From contig JADJFK010000013.1 in NCBI GenBank assembly GCA_016708585.1, forward strand, positions 62,001 through 126,000: DNA of 64,000 nucleotides, written 5' to 3'. The DNA comes from Sulfuritalea sp. (GTDB taxonomy: Bacteria > Pseudomonadota > Gammaproteobacteria > Burkholderiales > Rhodocyclaceae). The notes under the pieces were generated by a model that was not told the DNA's origin, did no database searches, and saw only the letters and a program-made list of their open reading frames with translations. The position numbers and the translations under genes are program-made. Shown piece after piece: positions 59,156-64,000 of the stretch (its first letter is position 1; each line of letters begins with the position of its first letter).

Positions 59156-60325
59156 GTGACGCATTTCCTGCCGTCCCGTCTGCCCAGGGTCGGCACCACG
59201 ATTTTTACCGTCATGTCGCGCCTCGCCGCGGAGTGCGGCGCGATCAACCTGTCGCAGGGCTTTCCGGATTTTTCGCCCTCGCCCTACCTGCTCGATCGCG
59301 TCACGCACCACATGGCGGCTGGCGCCAACCAGTATCCGCCGATGGCCGGCGTGCCCTCGCTGCGCGCGGCCATCGCCGAAAAAGTGCAGCGGCTGTATGG
59401 CGCCGGCTACGATGCGGAAAGTGAAGTCACTGTGACTGCCGGGGCGACCCAGGCGATCTATACGGCCATCGCGGCCTGCGTCAGGCCCGGTGATGAAGTG
59501 ATTGTCTTCGCGCCGGTTTACGACTCCTACGTGCCGGGCATCGAACTCAACGGCGGTCGGGCGGTGTATGCCCACCTGCGCTTCCCCGGGTTCAAGCCGG
59601 ACTGGGACGAGGTGCGCGCCCTGATCACGCCCCGGACGCGCATGATCATCATCAATTCGCCGCACAACCCGAGCGGATCGGTTTGGTCGGCCGGTGACAT
59701 GGCGATGCTGGAATCCCTGGTCCGTGACACCAATATCGTCGTCGTCAGCGACGAGGTCTATGAGCACGTGGTGTTCGACCAGGACGGTGCCGGAGGCACG
59801 CGGCGGCATGAGAGCGTGACCCGCTACCCCGGTCTGCGCGAACGCAGCTTCGTGGTTTCGAGTTTCGGCAAGACCTATCACGTCACCGGCTGGAAGGTGG
59901 CCTACTGCCTAGCGCCGCGGGAACTGACGAACGAATTCCGCAAGGCGCACCAGTTCATCGTGTTCACGGTGCATCACCCCTCCCAGCTGGCGCTGGCCGA
60001 CTTCATGCGCGAGCGTCCGGAATTCGCCGACGAGCTTGCCGCCTTTTACCAGGCCAAGCGGGACTTCTTCCGCCAGCAGCTGGCGGGTTCGCGCTTCGAA
60101 CTGCTGCCCTGTGCCGGCACCTACTTCCAGCTGGCGACCTACGCTGCGATCAGCGACGAGCCGGATACGCGTTTCGTCCAGCGCCTGACCCGCGAGCACG
60201 GTGTTGCCGGGATTCCCGTTTCGGTCTTCAATCCCGATGGCGACGACCGGCACGTGATCCGTTTTTGCTTTGCCAAGAACGAGGCGACGCTGGCGGCCGC
60301 CGGTGAGCGCCTGCGCGCGCTGTAG
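59156..60325 (+). CDS. Methionine aminotransferase-like PLP enzyme (YbdL type)
   Basis: 389 residues, fold-type I aminotransferase. INLSQGFPDF at the start, VTAGATQAIYTAI, NSPHNPSGSVW, SDEVYEHVVFD, and the PLP lysine in SFGKTYHVTGWKVAY with the phosphate-binding residues nearby; FCFAKNEATL at the end. The pattern is that of YbdL/kynurenine aminotransferase, which often uses methionine, a fit to the methionine-salvage genes mtnAB elsewhere in the window. GTG start. A motif copy lies two bases after the stop. Confidence 0.87.
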   Translation: MTHFLPSRLPRVGTTIFTVMSRLAAECGAINLSQGFPDFSPSPYLLDRVTHHMAAGANQYPPMAGVPSLRAAIAEKVQRLYGAGYDAESEVTVTAGATQAIYTAIAACVRPGDEVIVFAPVYDSYVPGIELNGGRAVYAHLRFPGFKPDWDEVRALITPRTRMIIINSPHNPSGSVWSAGDMAMLESLVRDTNIVVVSDEVYEHVVFDQDGAGGTRRHESVTRYPGLRERSFVVSSFGKTYHVTGWKVAYCLAPRELTNEFRKAHQFIVFTVHHPSQLALADFMRERPEFADELAAFYQAKRDFFRQQLAGSRFELLPCAGTYFQLATYAAISDEPDTRFVQRLTREHGVAGIPVSVFNPDGDDRHVIRFCFAKNEATLAAAGERLRAL

Positions 60326-60326
60326 C

Positions 60327-60351
60327 CGCCGTAGCGCCGGCGCCGACTTTT
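60327..60351 (-). repeat. Dispersed motif copy just after the aminotransferase stop
   Basis: Minus strand reads AAAAGTCGGCGCCGGCGC then TACGGCG. Between genes; starts two bases after the stop codon. Confidence 0.75.
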
Positions 60352-60365
60352 CCCGTCCATACCCC

Positions 60366-60490
60366 CCCCACAATGGGTACCGTCTCCGTCTCCGCGTCCC
60401 GCGGAGACATACCCCACAAGGGGGTACCGTCCCTGCGTCCCGCAGGGACATATCCCACCAGGGGATACCGTCTCCGCATCCTGCGGAGAC
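60366..60490 (+). repeat. Tandem array of three 41-bp hairpin units
   Basis: Three 21-bp hairpins at 60388-60408, 60429-60449 and 60470-60490, exactly 41 bp apart, separated by CCCACAAGGGGGTACC-like linkers. The stems differ (GTCTCCGC/GCGGAGAC, GTCCCTGC/GCAGGGAC, GTCTCCGC/GCGGAGAC) but keep pairing, which points to selection on structure. They lie between the convergent aminotransferase and phasin genes. Confidence 0.85.
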
Positions 60491-60492
60491 AT

Positions 60493-60520
60493 AAAACCCC
60501 GATGCTTTTGGGCATCGGGG
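60493..60520 (-). terminator. Intrinsic terminator of the phasin gene
   Basis: CCCCGATGC / GCATCGGGG stem (60497-60505 with 60512-60520), 6-nt loop. On the minus strand it is followed by TTTTAT. It lies 50 bp after the phasin stop. Confidence 0.85.
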
Positions 60521-60570
60521 TTGAAACCAGCCCCTTTGCGGGGCCGGAGGAGGAGACGTTACAGTGTTTC

Positions 60571-61134
60571 TCAGGCGGCCTTCTTGGCCTTCGGCGCGGC
60601 GGCGCCGGTGCCGACAGCCTTGACGGTCGCGGTGGTCGCGGCGGCCACGTTGGCTTCGGCGATTTCGGCGACTTGCTTGGCAGCCTTGGTCATGCTGTCG
60701 TAGGCCGAGTTGGCGGCGGCGATCGCCGACTTGACGGCGGCGACGGCGACATCGGAGCCGGCCGGGGCGTTCTTGGCGGCCTTGTCGAGGGCGGTGGCGA
60801 CGTTCTTGTTCATTTCCGAGAACTGGCCTTCGACGACCTTCGACAGCTCTTCCTGGGTCTGGGTGGCGATCTCATACACGCTGCGCGAGTAGGCGACGGC
60901 CTTTTCGACGGCGGGCTGGGCCAGCGTGGTTTGCATGGCGATCAGTTGCTGCACGTCCTTGACGCCGAGCAGGGCCTTGGCGTTGGCAACGCTGTCTTCC
61001 AGCATGGCGCGGGCGGTGTTGAGGTTCAGTGCGGCAAGGCGCTCGGCGCTGGCGAATGCCGTGTTGGCAACGGTCAGCAGGGTTTCTACGGTGGCCTTGT
61101 TGGCGCTGGCGAATTGTTCGGTGGTGGCGTTCAT
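60571..61134 (-). CDS. phaP: Phasin (PHA granule-associated protein)
   Basis: 187 residues, mostly helical and rich in Ala: ATTEQFASANKATVETLLTVANTAFAS at the start, then LLGVKDVQQLIAMQTTLAQPAVEKAVAYSRSVYEIATQ, the phasin_2 core, and a C-terminal Ala/Lys-rich tail (GAAAPKAKKAA). It coats polyhydroxyalkanoate granules. AGGAGA RBS; its own strong promoter (61240-61267) and terminator make it a single-gene unit with likely high expression. Confidence 0.95.
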   Translation of the reverse strand: MNATTEQFASANKATVETLLTVANTAFASAERLAALNLNTARAMLEDSVANAKALLGVKDVQQLIAMQTTLAQPAVEKAVAYSRSVYEIATQTQEELSKVVEGQFSEMNKNVATALDKAAKNAPAGSDVAVAAVKSAIAAANSAYDSMTKAAKQVAEIAEANVAAATTATVKAVGTGAAAPKAKKAA

Positions 61135-61239
61135 GGTGTTCTCCTGAAATTGGATTCAAAAAATGGTCTGAATTGATATTGGTTTTCGTATCGCTCACCC
61201 CTGTTCTCCGGAGTGATGTTGCAGTGCATCATGGTTCGT

Positions 61240-61267
61240 ATTATAGGCACCGGAAACGCCATGTCAA
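61240..61267 (-). promoter_or_regulatory. Phasin promoter (near-consensus sigma70)
   Basis: On the minus strand TTGACA (61267-61262), 16-bp spacer, TATAAT (61245-61240). Both hexamers are perfect. About 100 nt of untranslated leader follow before the phasin ATG. Confidence 0.92.
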
Positions 61268-61327
61268 CACTTTTTTGGTGCGATGCAACAAAAAATATTG
61301 GCTGGAATAAGTATATATAAAAACAAT

Positions 61328-61364
61328 CAATTATAAAAAGCAAAAAGGCCCGTAAGGGCCTTTG
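61328..61364 (-). terminator. Intrinsic terminator of the enoyl-CoA hydratase transcript
   Basis: AAAGGCCC (61345-61352) and GGGCCTTT (61357-61364) with a GTAA loop. On the minus strand the stem is followed by TTTGCTTTTTATAATT. Located 22 bp past the stop of the hydratase gene. Confidence 0.88.
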
Positions 61365-61386
61365 ATGACGCGCTGCGTAAGTGAGT

Positions 61387-62163
61387 TCAGGTATCGCGGA
61401 AGACGGGTTTCCTCTTTTCCACGAAGGCCGCCATGCCCTCCTTCTGGTCCGCCAGGGCGAAGGCCGAGTGAAACGTGCGGCGCTCGAACAGCAGGCCTTC
61501 ATGCAGGCCCGATTCGAAGGCGCGATTCACCGATTCCTTGATCATCATGACGATGGGCAGCGAGAAGCCGGCGATGGTCGCCGCGGCCGCCATGGTTTCC
61601 TCGAGCAATTTGTCGGCGGCAATCACGCGCGCCACCAGCCCGGCACGCTCGGCTTCGGCGGCGTCGATGAAGCGTGCGGTGAGGCACATGTCCATCGCCT
61701 TGGCCTTGCTCACGGCACGCGGCAGGCGCTGCGTGCCGCCGGCGCCGGGCAGGATGCCCAGCTTGATTTCGGGCTGGCCGAATTTGGCGGTATCGGCGGC
61801 ATAGATCATGTCGCACATCATCGCCAGTTCGCAGCCGCCGCCCAGGGCGAAGCCGGCGACGGCGGCGATCAGCGGCTTGCGGCAGCGGCCGATGCGGTCC
61901 CAGTTGCGGCTGATGTAATCGGTCTTGTAGACATCCATGAAGTTCCAGCCGGCCATGGCGCCGATGTCGGCGCCGGCGGCGAAAGCCTTGTCCGAGCCGG
62001 TGATGACCATGCAGCCGATGTTCGGGTCGGCCTCGAAGCCGTCGAGGGCGGCGCTGATTTCATCGATCAGCCTGTCGTTCAGCGCATTCATGGCCTTGGG
62101 CCGGTCGAGCGTGATGAGCCCTACCTTGCCACGGGTTTCGACGATGATGTTTTGGTAACTCAC
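61387..62163 (-). CDS. Enoyl-CoA hydratase/isomerase family protein
   Basis: 258 residues, crotonase fold. Oxyanion-hole segments are [12 protein letters not shown] and [14 protein letters not shown]; both catalytic Glu residues are present (GGGCEL and [20 protein letters not shown]). It hydrates trans-2-enoyl-CoA in fatty acid or crotonyl-CoA metabolism. GTG start overlapping the lptA stop, so it rides on the lpt operon transcript; together with the phasin next door it may link beta-oxidation to PHA. Confidence 0.92.
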   Translation of the reverse strand: MSYQNIIVETRGKVGLITLDRPKAMNALNDRLIDEISAALDGFEADPNIGCMVITGSDKAFAAGADIGAMAGWNFMDVYKTDYISRNWDRIGRCRKPLIAAVAGFALGGGCELAMMCDMIYAADTAKFGQPEIKLGILPGAGGTQRLPRAVSKAKAMDMCLTARFIDAAEAERAGLVARVIAADKLLEETMAAAATIAGFSLPIVMMIKESVNRAFESGLHEGLLFERRTFHSAFALADQKEGMAAFVEKRKPVFRDT

Positions 62164-62819
62164 TTCGGGGTCTCCTCACGGGGGTTTGCGATGTCCTGCG
62201 CGCTTTTCAGCGCCGGAACCGGGGCGGCGGGGCGGGGCGCCGCGCTGGTGCTGCCCGGTTTGCCTTTCGGCGGCGTGGCCGGGGCGTCTTCCTTCTTGTT
62301 CTTCGGCTGTATCACGGCGCGCACGCGCTCGTTGCTGCCGGGCCTGGCGCGGGTGCCGTCGGGGCCGCTGGTGACGACGTACTGTTCGTTCCGCGCATCG
62401 TAGGAGATGTACTGGCCGCGCACTTCGTCCTGTCCGCTCTTGACCCGGGCGCGCATGAAGAACTCGGTCTTTTCGTTCCTGGCATCGTGCTCGATGCGCT
62501 CGGCCTCCCCTTCGACGTACTCGTCAACCCCTTCGCGCTTTTGCCGGAAGCGTGCCAAGGCGCTGCCGCTGCCGGTGGCGACGCCCCGCTGGTAGCCGTC
62601 ATCGTCCTGGCTGACGACGATGCGCTCGGCGCGGATGATCAGGGTGCCTTTGACCAGTTGCACGTTGCCCTCGAATATCTGCAGCTTCTTCACGTCGTCG
62701 ACCGAGACGCGGTCGGCTTCGAGATTGACCGGCTTCTCGGCGTCGGCTTTTTCCGCCCATGCCGGGCCGGTGCTGAGAAGGATGCCGGCAAGCGCGGCGA
62801 GTCTGGATATGGCGTTCAT
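62160..62819 (-). CDS. lptA: Lipopolysaccharide transport periplasmic protein LptA
   Basis: 219 residues. Signal peptide ending PAWA (about residue 22), then the OstA/LptA beta-jellyroll: [37 protein letters not shown]. Forms the periplasmic bridge for LPS between LptC and LptD. The C-terminus has a Pro/Lys-rich extension ([20 protein letters not shown]) beyond the usual end. ATG within the lptC end (ATGA-type overlap). Confidence 0.95.
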   Translation of the reverse strand: MNAISRLAALAGILLSTGPAWAEKADAEKPVNLEADRVSVDDVKKLQIFEGNVQLVKGTLIIRAERIVVSQDDDGYQRGVATGSGSALARFRQKREGVDEYVEGEAERIEHDARNEKTEFFMRARVKSGQDEVRGQYISYDARNEQYVVTSGPDGTRARPGSNERVRAVIQPKNKKEDAPATPPKGKPGSTSAAPRPAAPVPALKSAQDIANPREETPK

Positions 62820-63391
62820 GGTGTCCTGGTCCGGTTGCGATGGAGGGTGCCGGAAACCCGGCCGCGCAGTACGGTGATGCCGGTTCCGTTGTCGATCTCG
62901 AGTCCGGTGCCGCGCACCACGCTGGCGCCGCGGGTCAGGACCACGGGGTCGTCGGTGCGGCCTTTTTCCTCTTCGGGAAAGATTTTCAGCGTCCGGGTCT
63001 CGAGGGTGGTCGGCGGCACACCGTCCTTGGCCCCGTGACGGACCACCTTGACCTCATCGACCAGATCGACTTCGTAGCCGTCGCGGCCGATGTAGGCCAT
63101 GCGGGCGGAGATTTCGACCGGCGGCTGGCGATGATAGGTGACATGCGGCCTGGTCACTATGGTCGTGTCGTCGTCGGGGTAGTGCACCAGTTTCTCGGCG
63201 GCCAGCGTGTGCTGCAGCGTGCCGTTGATGTCGAAGCGGCGCAACTCGACGCCTTCGGCCCAGTAATCCGGATCGTGGCGCAGCGGCCCGCGCGGCGCCT
63301 CGCCCTGGATCACCCGGCTGAGCCAGAAGGTGAGGGCCGCCAGCAGCAGCAGCATGAACAGCGGAAACAACGAGGAGGCGCGATCGTTCAT
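62816..63391 (-). CDS. lptC: Lipopolysaccharide export protein LptC
   Basis: 191 residues with one N-terminal membrane helix (LFPLFMLLLLAALTFWLSRVI) and a periplasmic jellyroll; DYWAEGVELRRFDINGTLQHTLAAEKLVHYPDDD is the recognisable DUF1239 segment. Receives LPS from LptBFG and passes it to LptA. The start at 63391 was chosen because it overlaps the kdsC stop and puts the helix at the right distance. Confidence 0.95.
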   Translation of the reverse strand: MNDRASSLFPLFMLLLLAALTFWLSRVIQGEAPRGPLRHDPDYWAEGVELRRFDINGTLQHTLAAEKLVHYPDDDTTIVTRPHVTYHRQPPVEISARMAYIGRDGYEVDLVDEVKVVRHGAKDGVPPTTLETRTLKIFPEEEKGRTDDPVVLTRGASVVRGTGLEIDNGTGITVLRGRVSGTLHRNRTRTP

Positions 63392-63924
63392 GCCAGATAC
63401 CCGGCCATCGCCTCGTCCCATTTCCCCTGTGCCCGCAGGATCAGGTCGCACACCTCGCGCACGGCGCCGCGGCCGCCTTTCTTGCCGGTGACATAGTCGA
63501 CGCGGGCGAGCACTTCGGGGTGTCCGTCGGCCACGCTGGCGGAAAAGCCGCAGGCGCGCAGCACGGGCAGATCCACCACGTCGTCGCCCATGTAGCCGGC
63601 CCGGGACAGATCCATGCCGCGTCGTTCGGCGAGTCGCCCGAGCACCATGCGTTTGTCCTCGACGCCCATGTGCAGCTCTTCGATGTCCAGGTTCCTCGCG
63701 CGCCGGGCAAGCGCCTGCGAACTGCGGCCGCTGATGATGGCCACTTCGATGCCGGCGCGCTGCAGCATCTTGAGGCCATGGCCGTCGAGGCTGGAGAAGC
63801 CCTTGATTTCGTCGCCGTCGGGGCCGAAGTAGAGGGTGCCGTCGGTCAGCACGCCGTCGACGTCGAAGCCCATCAGCGCGAGGCGGGCGGCCTTCGCCGT
63901 GGCCGTGGTCACGCCGTTGCCCAT
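63388..63924 (-). CDS. kdsC: 3-deoxy-D-manno-octulosonate 8-phosphate phosphatase KdsC
   Basis: 178 residues, HAD phosphatase of C0 type without cap: FDVDGVLTDGTLYFGPDG (nucleophile Asp and DxDG), IISGRSSQALARRA, and MGDDVVDLPVLRACGFSASVADGHPEV. Removes phosphate from Kdo-8-P during LPS core synthesis. ATG 63924 overlaps the kdsD stop. Order kdsD-kdsC-lptC-lptA is the usual one. Confidence 0.95.
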   Translation of the reverse strand: MGNGVTTATAKAARLALMGFDVDGVLTDGTLYFGPDGDEIKGFSSLDGHGLKMLQRAGIEVAIISGRSSQALARRARNLDIEELHMGVEDKRMVLGRLAERRGMDLSRAGYMGDDVVDLPVLRACGFSASVADGHPEVLARVDYVTGKKGGRGAVREVCDLILRAQGKWDEAMAGYLA

Positions 63925-64000
63925 CAAACGACCTTTGCCCGGAACAGGTCGTGCATGTTCAGCGCGCCGCACAGGGCGCCGGCGTCATCGGTCACCAGCA
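63924..64000 (-). CDS. kdsD: Arabinose-5-phosphate isomerase KdsD, last residues only
   Basis: Only the C-terminal 24 or so codons are inside the window, ending LNMHDLFRAKVV, the usual end of the second CBS domain of KdsD/KpsF. The rest lies beyond position 64000. Assigned from this tail and from the kdsC-lptC-lptA order. Confidence 0.8.
   Translation of the reverse strand, partial: LVTDDAGALCGALNMHDLFRAKVV

Noticed and set aside
60366..60490. CRISPR array
   Set aside because: Only three units of 41 bp that are hairpins throughout, without unique spacers; no cas genes nearby.

Overview
This is a GC-rich window from a betaproteobacterium. The evidence is a complete dcw cluster ending in lpxC, a betaproteobacterial-style run kdsD-kdsC-lptC-lptA, a phasin, glnE/yhdP/nit/tldD, and a hrpA and glnS of proteobacterial type. 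The Rhodocyclales/Nitrosomonadales side of the class is my guess; no marker here fixes the genus. No rRNA or tRNA gene was recognised.

Layout. 1-6.7 kb: end of a DUF1538 membrane protein with two PII-like genes, a Usp protein, an NhaD-type antiporter, htpX, a CPA2 antiporter and psd. 6.9-25.7 kb: MraZ boxes and promoter, then mraZ-rsmH-ftsL-ftsI-murE-murF-mraY-murD-ftsW-murG-murC-murB-ddlB-ftsQ-ftsA-ftsZ and lpxC, mostly with 4-base or slightly longer start/stop overlaps. 25.7-31.8 kb: a small membrane protein, a DciA-like gene, an M23 peptidase, secA and the methionine-salvage pair mtnA-mtnB. 31.8-49.95 kb: DUF3617, glnS, crcB-hrpA, an EI24 protein, a CinA-like protein, a cNMP/degenerate-GGDEF protein, tldD-nit-yhdP (minus strand) and divergent glnE. 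49.95-52.5 kb: an accessory patch with about 195-bp inverted repeats around an AT-rich segment, then an AbrB/PIN toxin-antitoxin pair. 52.5-60.3 kb: argJ, then a coupled run DUF4202, two beta-hydroxyacid dehydrogenases, PAS3-GGDEF-EAL, FKBP and an aminotransferase. 60.3-64 kb, minus strand: phasin under a near-perfect sigma70 promoter, enoyl-CoA hydratase, lptA-lptC-kdsC and the end of kdsD.

The most unusual feature is a family of dispersed repeats. A motif of about 25 bp (AAAGTCGGCGCYGG, then CGRCACGGCGA) recurs about 14 times on both strands. Most copies lie inside conserved genes (murE, murD, murC, mtnA, mtnB, glnS, hrpA, argJ, a dehydrogenase) and are read in different frames; others lie between genes. 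A 27-base stretch is identical in murE and mtnA but translated differently. In most proteins the motif replaces residues without changing length, which looks more like a maintained sequence signal (uptake-sequence-like) than simple insertion; in glnS it coincides with extra sequence and a frame change. Longer hairpin repeats occur at ftsZ-lpxC, before argJ, inside the 3' end of rsmH, before the CinA-like gene, and as a three-copy 41-bp hairpin array beside the phasin gene.

Three housekeeping genes (nhaD, psd, argJ) carry single-base indels in short C or G runs. These may be assembly errors or real mutations and need read-level checking.
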